From a bacterium (GTDB lineage: Bacteria > JAMCPX01): a stretch of DNA of 22,020 nt. How positions within the stretch are numbered: position 1 is the stretch's first letter; each line of letters starts with the position of its first letter. Both the position numbers and the translations under genes were made by a program. This document shows positions 1-7,447 of the stretch, one piece after another. The notes under the pieces were generated by a model that saw only the letters and a list, made by a program, of their open reading frames with translations, had not been told where the DNA came from and did not search any database. The stretch is taken from contig JAJYLM010000012.1 in NCBI GenBank assembly GCA_021787655.1, positions 1 to 22,020 on the forward strand, given 5' to 3'.

Positions 1-832
1 GGAACACATCGACATCATAGGCGCTGTAATTATCGACCTTGGTAAAGTTTACATTTGCCGGGTCATCGGATATGGCACTCGGTTCCTCGTCGTAGCTTGC
101 ACCAACCGACAGTATCCGCTTTGCGCCCAGGTAGGTACCGGCGTAGAAGAATCCGAGGACATCGTCCGTGTCAAACACATTGTACTGGATCCTTCCGGTA
201 AACCTCTTGGCATCGCTCGGGTTCAGGACCGCTGTGCTGGTCGTATTCTTCGTTGCCTGTGCATCGACACCGTTCGATACCAACGCGATATAATTGAGGT
301 GCCCTTTCAGCACAAAGCCGCTCAGTTCTGCGCCGAATACCCGTCCCACAACGCTGCCGTTGACCGGGTACCGTCCAAACACCGAGGATATATCATAATC
401 GACGGGAAGCAGCGAACTCGCGGCCTGCCTGCCGTTATGCGAGAACGGCAGCAGAAGCATGCCGGTATCGAGTTTTACATCGTCCTTGTAAAGGTGCAGG
501 GTAATATACGCGTCCTGGATGAAAAAGCTGGGGTTATTATTCCCTCTCTTGCCGTAGTCGGGTTCATCGGTCTCGACAAAATAATTTATGAAGGGTGTTA
601 CATTACCGAACAGGAGAACCCTTGCCCTGCGCACGAAGAAATCACCGGCCCATCCTTTTCCGTTGTACGTAGCATTTTGCTCTTCCTGTGCCTGTACCTG
701 CAGCAGGAACTTGACCGTGGTCGAAGCGTCTTTGCTCTCGGTCACCGTGAGAGCGTACGAATTGTGCACCGTGGCTGCTACCACCAGCACGGCAACAACG
801 AAGCTTGAGAAAAGCCATAGTCCATGTTTCAT
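1..832 (-). CDS. Porin, phosphate-selective porin O/P-like (3' end outside window)
   Basis: I translated this by eye from the ATG at 832 (MKHGLWLF...) and it stays open to the window edge, giving about 277 residues without a stop. An N-terminal signal peptide is clear: a basic start, a hydrophobic core at about residues 5-20 and a likely cleavage after NSYA (residue 27). The mature part looks like an outer-membrane beta-barrel: alternating polar/hydrophobic strands, FFVRRARVLLFGNVTPF near the start, and aromatic-rich segments such as FFIQDAYITLHLY, as in the Porin_O_P family. It begins 16 nt after the acs stop with a strong GGAGG at 837-841, so it is probably the third gene of satP-acs-porin. 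I infer a role in letting small anions, possibly acetate, across the outer membrane; substrate selectivity cannot be read from this part. The C-terminal half is missing. Confidence 0.75.
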   Translation of the reverse strand, partial: MKHGLWLFSSFVVAVLVVAATVHNSYALTVTESKDASTTVKFLLQVQAQEEQNATYNGKGWAGDFFVRRARVLLFGNVTPFINYFVETDEPDYGKRGNNNPSFFIQDAYITLHLYKDDVKLDTGMLLLPFSHNGRQAASSLLPVDYDISSVFGRYPVNGSVVGRVFGAELSGFVLKGHLNYIALVSNGVDAQATKNTTSTAVLNPSDAKRFTGRIQYNVFDTDDVLGFFYAGTYLGAKRILSVGASYDEEPSAISDDPANVNFTKVDNYSAYDVDVF

Positions 833-848
833 ACATCCTCCTTTTATT

Positions 849-2954
849 TTATTTCTCGTCCCCGAAACGTTCGAGGTCTTCCGGACCTTTTTCCGCAGCA
901 ATCTTTTCCTTGCCCTGCACAAGGACACGGATCTTCTCAACGACGTCTGCATTTGCAAGCGTCGTAACATCGCCGATATTGAACCGGTTCGATATCGCCG
1001 AGAGAACGCGGCGCATGATCTTGCCGGAACGGGTCTTCGGCATGTCCGGTACGATGTAGATGTTCTTCGGCCGGGCAATCTTTCCGATCTCTTTTTCAAT
1101 CATCGCCACGACCTTCTGCGCTATCGGTTCAGACTGGTTCTCGTAGCCGGGCTTCAGCGCAACATAGACGACCGGGACCCTGCCCTTGACCTCGTCGACG
1201 ACCGGGACAACCGCTGCCTCGGCCACCTCCGGTACCATGAGACACGCGGATTCAAGTTCCTTGGTGCCGAGACGGTGTCCTGCCACATTGATCACATCGT
1301 CGATCCTTCCCAGAATCCTGAAATACCCGTCTTCTGCCTGCATGGCACCATCACCGGCGAAGTACGGCCAGTCGTGCCAGTCCTTGCTGTCTTTGTTCTT
1401 GCAGTACTTCTCGAAGTACGTTTTGACGAACCGGTCCGGATCTCCCCAGATCGTCTGGAAAATGCCGGGCCATGGGTTGCGGATACAGATGTTTCCCGCC
1501 CTGCCGGATCCTTTTTCGATCTCCTTGCTGTTTTCGTCATAGATGACCGGGTAGATGCCGGGCATGCCGGGCCCTGCACTGCCGGGTTTCATCGGCTTGA
1601 TCGCAGGTACGGTACTGCAGAGAAATCCGCCGTTCTCGGTCTGCCACCACGTATCGACGATTGCTGCCTCCTTCTTGCCGACTTCATAGTAGTACCATCT
1701 CCAGACATCGGGCTCTATCGGCTCTCCGACGGTCGTCATGTGCTTGAAATGATAGTTGTACTTTGCCGGCTCGTTCGGACCTGCCTTGCGCAGCATCCGG
1801 ATCGACGTCGGTGCAGTATGGAAGATGTTTACATTCAGACGCTCGGCTATCCTCCATGGCCGTCCTGCGTCGGGATAGGTCGGTACACCCTCGTACATAA
1901 CGCTTGTTGCTGCGAGCGCGAGCGGTCCGTACACGATATAGGAATGTCCGGTAATCCAGCCGATGTCCGCCATGCACCAATACACGTCTTCGGGATGAAT
2001 GTCCTGGATGTACTTCGAGGTCCCGGCGACATAGGAAAGATATCCGCCGGTGCTGTGCTGTGCGCCCTTCGGCTTGCCGGTCGTACCGCTCGTATACATG
2101 ATGAACAACGGCGCCTCTGCCGGCATGGACACCGGTTTAACCCGTGCGCCCCGGAATTCTTTCAGGAGTTCGTCCACAAAAAAATCCCTGCCTTTGACCA
2201 TAGGCGACTTGGATGCATACTGTCCCCGGTGACGCCTCCATACGAGGACCTTGTCGACCTTCTGACCGAGTTCTTCGGCCCGCTTCAGTGCTATGTCTGC
2301 GTTTGCCTTATGATCGATGAGCGTACCTGACCGGTAATAGCCGTCGATGGTGACGAGGACCGTGCTGCCGGAATCCTGGATCCTGTCGCCGCACGCCTGT
2401 CCGCTGAACCCTCCGTATACCTCGGAATGGATAATACCGAGCCGGGCACTTGCCAGCATCGAAACCGGCAGTTCCGGGACCATGGGAAGATGGAACGTGA
2501 TCCGGTCCCCGGTCTTGAGCCCTGCAAAATCCCTGAGCAGGGCTGCGAACTCATTCACCTGCACAAACAGCTCCTGATAGGTGATGACCCTGTCCGGTTC
2601 GTCTTCCGGTTCCGGCACCCAGATCAGTGCTGCCTTGTTCTTATACTTCTGCAGATGACGGTCCACGCAGTTGTAACTTGCATTCAGTTTGCCGCCGACG
2701 AACCATTTCCAGAACGGCGGATTGCTGGTGTCCAGCGTTGTATGCCAGTAGTGGTCCCAGGTGAGCATGTCCGCATACTCCTTGAAACATTCCGGGTAAC
2801 GATCCTCGCTGAACCTTTCATAGATGCCGGGATCCGCCATATTTGCCTGTGCAACAAAAGTGGTCGGCGGATAGATAAGTTCTTCTTCCTTCCAGTGGAC
2901 GGCAATCTCAGCTTCGCTGAACCCCTTCATGCTCTGTTTGTTTTCGTTTGCCAT
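849..2954 (-). CDS. acs: Acetyl-CoA synthetase (AMP-forming acetate-CoA ligase)
   Basis: This enzyme activates acetate with ATP and CoA to acetyl-CoA through an acetyl-adenylate in the cytoplasm. The 701-residue protein carries the ANL-superfamily signatures: YTSGTTGKPKG at 287-297, VDTWWQTE at 433-440 (acetate pocket and adenylate site), the hinge GRIDDVINVAGHRLGT at about 549-564, and PKTRSGKIMRR at 639-649 with Lys645, the residue usually controlled by acetylation. I chose ATG 2954 (MANENKQS), which has a GGAGG at 2966-2970; a longer reading upstream would run into satP. It is about 50 residues longer than E. coli Acs, partly from a Lys/Asp-rich insert near 516-529 and a longer charged C-terminus. 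The residue after WWQTE is Asn where E. coli has Thr. It lies 49 nt after satP. Acetate is the likely substrate given the neighbour; propionate is possible. Confidence 0.95.
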   Translation of the reverse strand: MANENKQSMKGFSEAEIAVHWKEEELIYPPTTFVAQANMADPGIYERFSEDRYPECFKEYADMLTWDHYWHTTLDTSNPPFWKWFVGGKLNASYNCVDRHLQKYKNKAALIWVPEPEDEPDRVITYQELFVQVNEFAALLRDFAGLKTGDRITFHLPMVPELPVSMLASARLGIIHSEVYGGFSGQACGDRIQDSGSTVLVTIDGYYRSGTLIDHKANADIALKRAEELGQKVDKVLVWRRHRGQYASKSPMVKGRDFFVDELLKEFRGARVKPVSMPAEAPLFIMYTSGTTGKPKGAQHSTGGYLSYVAGTSKYIQDIHPEDVYWCMADIGWITGHSYIVYGPLALAATSVMYEGVPTYPDAGRPWRIAERLNVNIFHTAPTSIRMLRKAGPNEPAKYNYHFKHMTTVGEPIEPDVWRWYYYEVGKKEAAIVDTWWQTENGGFLCSTVPAIKPMKPGSAGPGMPGIYPVIYDENSKEIEKGSGRAGNICIRNPWPGIFQTIWGDPDRFVKTYFEKYCKNKDSKDWHDWPYFAGDGAMQAEDGYFRILGRIDDVINVAGHRLGTKELESACLMVPEVAEAAVVPVVDEVKGRVPVVYVALKPGYENQSEPIAQKVVAMIEKEIGKIARPKNIYIVPDMPKTRSGKIMRRVLSAISNRFNIGDVTTLANADVVEKIRVLVQGKEKIAAEKGPEDLERFGDEK

Positions 2955-3003
2955 TGGTTTTTCTTCCTCCTTATTGGGCTTTGTATGAAGATATTCCGTA
3001 CAC

Positions 3004-3600
3004 CTATTTGACAGGCCCGAGCGGCCATACCACCTTGCCGTAAACCTCATTCAAAACCTGGGCAAGGCCCGTATAGATAGCCGATGCGCCACAGATGATA
3101 CCTTCATACCCTGCTATGGTGTGAATGACCTTGCTGCCGGTTGCATCGCCTGCTGCAAGCAGGAAAAACAAGAGGAACAGGGTGAAAAAGACGAACTGGA
3201 GCGCCTTGTTGAGCCGCAGTGTACCGATATACATCACCAGTGTGAAGATTCCCCAGAGGATCAGATAGGCGACCATGCCGCCGGTGTCCTGTCCTGCTAT
3301 CCATGCCCATTTCCCGAAAAAGATAAGCGCAACAAGCGTCAGCCAGAACAAGCCGTAGGACGTGAACGCCGTAGCACCAAAGGTATTTTTCTTCTTCCAC
3401 TCCTCGATACCGGCGATAACCTGGGCTATGCCTCCGTAAAATATGCCCATCGCCATGATCATGCTGCCCAGAGAGATAATCCCGGCGTTTGCGAGATTCA
3501 ACAGTACCGTTGTCATACCAAAACCTAACAAGCCCAGAGGTGCAGGATTCCCTGTTGTGTCCTGAAGTGCAGTTAAAACAACCTGTTTTTCTTCTGACAT
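3004..3600 (-). CDS. satP: Acetate uptake transporter, AceTr/SatP (GPR1-FUN34-YaaH) family
   Basis: The 198-residue inner-membrane protein matches the SatP/YaaH family in length and in its diagnostic NPAPLG motif (residues 18-23), followed by LLGFGMTTVLLNLANAG. About six hydrophobic helices follow. Family members move acetate (and succinate in E. coli) with protons, and in known structures form hexamers; that is family knowledge, not seen here. The ATG at 3600 is preceded by GGAGG at 3607-3611. It is the first gene of satP-acs-porin, so acetate imported here would be activated by the next gene product. A sigma-54-type promoter lies at 3667-3684, so the unit is probably under an enhancer-binding regulator rather than being read through from the lipid A operon. 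Confidence 0.93.
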   Translation of the reverse strand: MSEEKQVVLTALQDTTGNPAPLGLLGFGMTTVLLNLANAGIISLGSMIMAMGIFYGGIAQVIAGIEEWKKKNTFGATAFTSYGLFWLTLVALIFFGKWAWIAGQDTGGMVAYLILWGIFTLVMYIGTLRLNKALQFVFFTLFLLFFLLAAGDATGSKVIHTIAGYEGIICGASAIYTGLAQVLNEVYGKVVWPLGPVK

Positions 3601-3652
3601 AAACTACCTCCTTTTAATGGTTTGATTTAGATAATGCCCCTCATCCCTTCAA

Positions 3653-3665
3653 TCTGAAGATCAGA
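3653..3665. repeat. Inverted repeat TCTGA-AGA-TCAGA at predicted satP transcription start
   Basis: A perfect 5-bp inverted repeat with a 3-base spacer overlaps the start point (about 3657) predicted from the sigma-54 element. It could be an operator or a small 5' hairpin. It is short enough to occur by chance. Confidence 0.3.
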
Positions 3666-3666
3666 A

Positions 3667-3684
3667 AAGCATATTAGATGCCAG
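3667..3684 (-). promoter_or_regulatory. Sigma-54 (-24/-12) promoter for satP-acs-porin
   Basis: Read on the minus strand the element is CTGGCATCTAATATGCTT. The invariant GG and GC are exactly ten bases apart, as in the consensus TGGCAC-N5-TTGC: TGGCA matches in full and the -12 box reads ATGCT. The predicted start is near 3657, leaving a leader of about 57 nt that contains the satP ribosome binding site. No comparable -35/-10 pair was seen in the gap. Clustered GTAAC repeats upstream sit where an enhancer-binding protein would bind. Confidence 0.6.
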
Positions 3685-3718
3685 TCACAGGCTGCTTGAG
3701 TAATTATTAATTTTCAGG

Positions 3719-3803
3719 CTGTTACAGATGAATGATTTTTTTAGGGGCACATGCGGTGTAACATAGGGTAACAATAAGCAGGAACAGTATTACCTTTGGT
3801 AAC
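3719..3803. repeat. Clustered GTTAC/GTAAC repeats, possible enhancer-binding sites upstream of satP
   Basis: The pentamer GTAAC (or its complement GTTAC) occurs at 3721-3725 (within CTGTTACAG), 3758-3762, 3768-3772 and 3799-3803. The 3758 and 3768 copies are one helical turn apart. At 3790-3802 TTACC-TTT-GGTAA forms a perfect inverted repeat. Relative to the predicted sigma-54 start near 3657, the main cluster (3757-3803) lies about 100-146 bases upstream, typical of bacterial enhancer-binding protein sites. The binding protein is not encoded in the window. Confidence 0.45.
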
Positions 3804-3832
3804 GCGTTCTTCAATGTTCGTCAGATCGTTCG

Positions 3833-4498
3833 CTATGACCTTTGCGAGTACGTTCTCTTGTTCAGCATTTCCTCTGCGGTTTTGCCCTGATCATCCAGAC
3901 GCTGCTGCAGAAGGTGCATGGCGTCCCTTCTCTGGAGCCCCTTCACTGACAGTGGCTCACCGTAGATAACAACAGCCCGGGTAAAGGGCAAGGGGATCAT
4001 GAACCTGTCCCAGGAATGCAATTGAAGAGAATGCCTGAACCGTACTGTGACCGGTACCAGCGGGATGTCCATCTTTTGTGCAAACCAAACGGGGCCTGGT
4101 TTTATCACGTGGTACGGCCCTTTCGGACCATCGCCGGTCAGCCCTATGGTATACCTGTTCCTGATGTATGCAACGGTCTGAAGTATTGCAGATTCCCCGC
4201 CGCGCGTACTGGATCCCCTGACAACGTCGAACCCAAAGCGCCGGATAACGGACGTCGCTATATCGCCGTCCTTGCTCTGGCTGATGATGATCGCAACCTT
4301 CCGGTGACGGTGGGTGTAGGGAAGCATGAGGAATTCGCCGTGCCAGAACACGGTGACAGCCCCTGTTTTCTCCATGATGCTGTCAAGTCGTTCCTTGCCT
4401 TCATAGGTCCACCTCAGGCTCGCCGAAAAAAGATAGGTCAGGACCCATATCAGCCACCCCGCAACAGCGGGGACCATGGCATCAAGGATTTTTTTCAT
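3833..4498 (-). CDS. DUF374-family lysophospholipid acyltransferase-like protein, probable lipid A acyltransferase
   Basis: The 221-residue protein starts at ATG 4498 (MKKILDAM) and overlaps the end of msbA by 17 nt. An N-terminal hydrophobic stretch (about residues 8-26) suggests a membrane anchor. Family motifs are FWHGEFLMLPY (51-61, catalytic-type His53), ISQSKDGD (72-79), RGSSTRGG (94-101) and TGDGPKGP (121-128), followed by PLVPVTVRF. DUF374 proteins are often found in lipid A gene clusters; I infer that this one adds a secondary acyl chain to lipid A or its precursor, in place of an LpxL/LpxM enzyme. It is the last gene of the envelope operon. The start is supported by position rather than by a good Shine-Dalgarno; translation is probably coupled to msbA. 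No clear intrinsic terminator follows. Confidence 0.8.
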   Translation of the reverse strand: MKKILDAMVPAVAGWLIWVLTYLFSASLRWTYEGKERLDSIMEKTGAVTVFWHGEFLMLPYTHRHRKVAIIISQSKDGDIATSVIRRFGFDVVRGSSTRGGESAILQTVAYIRNRYTIGLTGDGPKGPYHVIKPGPVWFAQKMDIPLVPVTVRFRHSLQLHSWDRFMIPLPFTRAVVIYGEPLSVKGLQRRDAMHLLQQRLDDQGKTAEEMLNKRTYSQRS

Positions 4499-6293
4499 CG
4501 GCAGCAGTCTGCTCCTTGGCAAAGAGCGTGTGCTGGAGCGTGTACAGCTTGTGGTAATAGCCTGCATTCCTCATCAGCACCTCGTGCGGGCCCTCTTCGA
4601 CAAGCTGGCCTTTCACCAGCACGGCGATACGGTCTGCCCGCTCAGCGGTGTACAGCCGGTGTGCAATCAGGAACGTCGTCTTTCCTTTCATGAGATTGTC
4701 AAGAGCCTTCTGGACCTCGTTTTCTGATCGCGCATCGAGGTTCGACGTGGCCTCGTCGAGGATAAGGATCGCGGGGTTCTTCAGGACCGCCCGTGCAATC
4801 GCGATACGCTGTCGTTCGCCTCCGGACAGCTTTGCGCCGCGCTCCCCGAGGCTCGTATTGTAGCCATCCGGCAGCTGCATGATAAAATTGTGCGCGTACG
4901 CGGACTTTGCAGCTGCAACGATGTCGTCGAACGCTGCGTCCTTCTTCCCGTATGCAATGTTGTTGTACACGGTATCGTCGAACAGAATGGTTTCCTGCGT
5001 CACGATGCCGATGGCACCGCGCAATGATTTGAGCGATAAGTCGCGAATGTCAACATCGTCAATCCTGATAGAGCCTGATGTCACATCGTAGAACCGGGTC
5101 AGCAGGCTGACGAGCGTGCTCTTTCCCGCCCCGCTGTCGCCGACCAGTGCAAGGATCTCGCCTTTTTTCACCTTCAGGGATATGTTCTTCAGAACATCCT
5201 GTTCCGCGTATTTGAAGCCGATGCTGTTGAACGAAATCTGGTTGTTTATCCCGGCGAGGACGGCTTCCCCCTGTTTGAGCGTTTCTGCGGGTTCATCCAT
5301 CACATCGAACACACGGGTCGATGCTGCAAGGCCGTCCTGGATCACGCTGTTGATATTGCTGAGGTTCTTGACCGGCTGGTACAGCAGCCCGATGGCTGCA
5401 AAGAATGAGAAAAAGCCTTCCGGCGTGAGTGTCCCGTTCATGATACGCAGGCCGCCGTACCAGAAGGCGCCCACGAACCCGATGACCATGAGAAACTCCA
5501 TGGACGGAACGAACAACGCGTTGACCTTGATCCCCCGCATGAGTGCGGAGTACAGGTCCGACGTGAATTTTTTGAACCTGCTAATCTCGTGGTCTTCCTG
5601 ATTGAATGCCTTGACGATGTTCATACTCGAGATGGACTCGAACAGCTTGTTGTTCAGGTTTGCGGCAGCGTTCTGCCCCTGCACGCTGACCTTTCGCAGC
5701 TTCTTGCCGACCAGGACGACCGCGTACCCGGCAATGGGGTAGACGAGAAACGTCAGGACTGCGAGCTTCCAGTCGAGGTAAAACGCAAGCCCCACCAGGA
5801 CGATGATCGAAAAGCTGTCCCGGAGACTGCCTGCCACCGCGCTCGTGACAGCGCCCTGGACGAGCCCCACATCGTTCATGATCCTCGACACGAGGGTCCC
5901 GGTGTTGACCCGCGAAAAATATTCCATGGGCAGGTACTGGATGTGTTCGAACAGGTTGTTGCGCATATCCATGATGACCCGCTGGCCGATGTTGCCCATG
6001 AAGTATGCCTGGCCGTAATAGGAAAGTCCCTTGAGCAGTGCCACGATGATCAGGGTCATTGGCAGGTAATAAAACAGCTCTTTCTTCGGGATCCTGGTCA
6101 GGAAGACGAAGGGACCGGCAATGTGCAGCGTGGTTTCTGCGGGATTGATGATGAACTTCATCAGCGGGCCGGCAAGGTATGCGAGCGCACCGGTCATCAG
6201 GGAGAGGACGATCATCAGGACCATGGCAACGATGAACCTCCCGATGTATGGTTTCAGATACGCCAGCAGCCTTGATATGATACTCTTCTTCAT
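4482..6293 (-). CDS. msbA: Lipid A export ABC transporter, ATP-binding/permease MsbA
   Basis: This 603-residue half-transporter has an N-terminal type-1 exporter membrane domain (about residues 1-330, several hydrophobic helices starting at about 18) and a C-terminal nucleotide-binding domain. Walker A GDSGAGKST is at 385-393, the signature LSGGE at 489-493, Walker B ILILDEATSNLD at 509-520 and the switch His at 545 (AHR). MsbA flips the lipid A-core precursor across the inner membrane as a homodimer. The length fits MsbA (E. coli 582). Its ATG overlaps the lpxB stop in an ATGA arrangement and its end overlaps the acyltransferase gene, so the lipid A role is well supported by context. Sequence alone would not exclude a general lipid or drug exporter. 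Confidence 0.9.
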   Translation of the reverse strand: MKKSIISRLLAYLKPYIGRFIVAMVLMIVLSLMTGALAYLAGPLMKFIINPAETTLHIAGPFVFLTRIPKKELFYYLPMTLIIVALLKGLSYYGQAYFMGNIGQRVIMDMRNNLFEHIQYLPMEYFSRVNTGTLVSRIMNDVGLVQGAVTSAVAGSLRDSFSIIVLVGLAFYLDWKLAVLTFLVYPIAGYAVVLVGKKLRKVSVQGQNAAANLNNKLFESISSMNIVKAFNQEDHEISRFKKFTSDLYSALMRGIKVNALFVPSMEFLMVIGFVGAFWYGGLRIMNGTLTPEGFFSFFAAIGLLYQPVKNLSNINSVIQDGLAASTRVFDVMDEPAETLKQGEAVLAGINNQISFNSIGFKYAEQDVLKNISLKVKKGEILALVGDSGAGKSTLVSLLTRFYDVTSGSIRIDDVDIRDLSLKSLRGAIGIVTQETILFDDTVYNNIAYGKKDAAFDDIVAAAKSAYAHNFIMQLPDGYNTSLGERGAKLSGGERQRIAIARAVLKNPAILILDEATSNLDARSENEVQKALDNLMKGKTTFLIAHRLYTAERADRIAVLVKGQLVEEGPHEVLMRNAGYYHKLYTLQHTLFAKEQTAADEKNP

Positions 6294-7447
6294 GCCTCAG
6301 CCTCCATAAGCTTGATCACTTCGTGTGCCGCACGCTCTGAAGCGTCGGCATCACTGAGAATGTCCCTGAGTTTCCCATATCCCCGTTTCATGCTGTCGTA
6401 TGCCGCACGGTCGTTGAGATACCGGTGCAGCAGGAGTGCAAGCGCACCGGGCTTCAGGTTGCTCTGCACGAGCTCGGGCACGATATCCTCGCCGGTCGCT
6501 ATATTCACGATACCGATGCGGTCGATGGACAGCATGACCTTTGCAACCATATGGGAGAAAAAAGAAACCTTATAGATGATGACCATCGGAGTGCCGAGCA
6601 GCGCGGTTTCAAGCGTCGCCGTACCTGAGGTGACCACGGCAAATTCCGACATGCCGACCGCGTTGTAGGTGTCGTCGACAATGACCTTGACCGGCAGGCC
6701 CGAGGCGCCGATGAGCTGCCTGCACAGACCGGCCTGCGACGAAAGAACCGGAACGATGAAGGACAGGTTCTTGTACGATCCCAGGAGCAGGGCCGCGGCC
6801 TCGAGCATGATGGGAAGGTGCCGTTTGACCTCCGCTGTCCTGCTCCCGGGCATCAGTGCGATGATCCTCGTGTCCGCGGGCATGCCGTACGCACCACGGA
6901 GTTCTTCCCTGGTCTTCGTCATACGGACGGTCTTGACCAGGGGATGACCGACGAACTGCACATCGACGCCGGCCTGCTTATAGAATGCTGCTTCGAATCC
7001 GAAAATGACCAGCACCTTTTTGAAGTACCGGGCTATTTTCTTGATCCTGCCCTTCCTCCATGCCCAGACTTGCGGGGATATATAGTACAGGAGCGGCACA
7101 CCCATGGCGTGCAGCTTTTTTGCGAGGCGGAGATTGAAATCCGGGAAATCGATGAGCACTGCACAATCGACGTGCTGTTCACGGGCGCCCGCCTCAACGG
7201 TCCGGAACGCCTGGCGTATCATACCGAGGTGCCTGATGACTTCCGAGATGCCCACGACCGCTATCTTGTCTGCATCGTAGATGATGTCGACGCCGGCATC
7301 CTTCATAAGCCTCCCTCCGATACCGGTGAAGCTCACGTCGCCCGGGTTTCCGCCGCTGCGTGCAATCTGATCACGGATTGCCTTCACGAGGTTCGCTCCG
7401 TGGAGGTCGGCGGACGGCTCACCCGCTATGATCAGTATTTTTTTCAT
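6290..7447 (-). CDS. lpxB: Lipid-A-disaccharide synthase
   Basis: LpxB joins UDP-2,3-diacylglucosamine and lipid X to give the lipid A disaccharide at the cytoplasmic face of the inner membrane. The 385-residue protein has the family's N-terminus (ILIIAGEPSADLHGANL), the YYISPQVWAWRKGR segment, the GHPL motif and LMPGSRTAEV, all typical of this GT-B family 19 enzyme, and near-normal length (E. coli 382). The start at 7447 overlaps the preceding oxidoreductase gene by 29 nt, and the stop overlaps msbA by 4 nt. There is no strong ribosome binding site, which fits translational coupling. Confidence 0.96.
   Translation of the reverse strand: MKKILIIAGEPSADLHGANLVKAIRDQIARSGGNPGDVSFTGIGGRLMKDAGVDIIYDADKIAVVGISEVIRHLGMIRQAFRTVEAGAREQHVDCAVLIDFPDFNLRLAKKLHAMGVPLLYYISPQVWAWRKGRIKKIARYFKKVLVIFGFEAAFYKQAGVDVQFVGHPLVKTVRMTKTREELRGAYGMPADTRIIALMPGSRTAEVKRHLPIMLEAAALLLGSYKNLSFIVPVLSSQAGLCRQLIGASGLPVKVIVDDTYNAVGMSEFAVVTSGTATLETALLGTPMVIIYKVSFFSHMVAKVMLSIDRIGIVNIATGEDIVPELVQSNLKPGALALLLHRYLNDRAAYDSMKRGYGKLRDILSDADASERAAHEVIKLMEAEA

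Noticed and set aside
588..2330. Long plus-strand open frame (580 codons) opposite acs
   Set aside because: It lies wholly antisense to an unmistakable acs gene, its product has low-complexity, His/Arg/Asp-rich composition with no known motif, and it starts inside the porin gene. It is a by-product of the codon bias of the real strand.
2955..3050. N-terminal extension of acs up to 3050
   Set aside because: The extra residues overlap the end of satP and look unlike Acs; the ATG at 2954 has a proper ribosome site and a family-like start.
3004..3832. Acetate genes as a continuation of the lipid A operon
   Set aside because: The 232-base gap with a sigma-54 element, repeats and change of function argues for a separate unit, although some read-through cannot be excluded because no strong terminator is seen.
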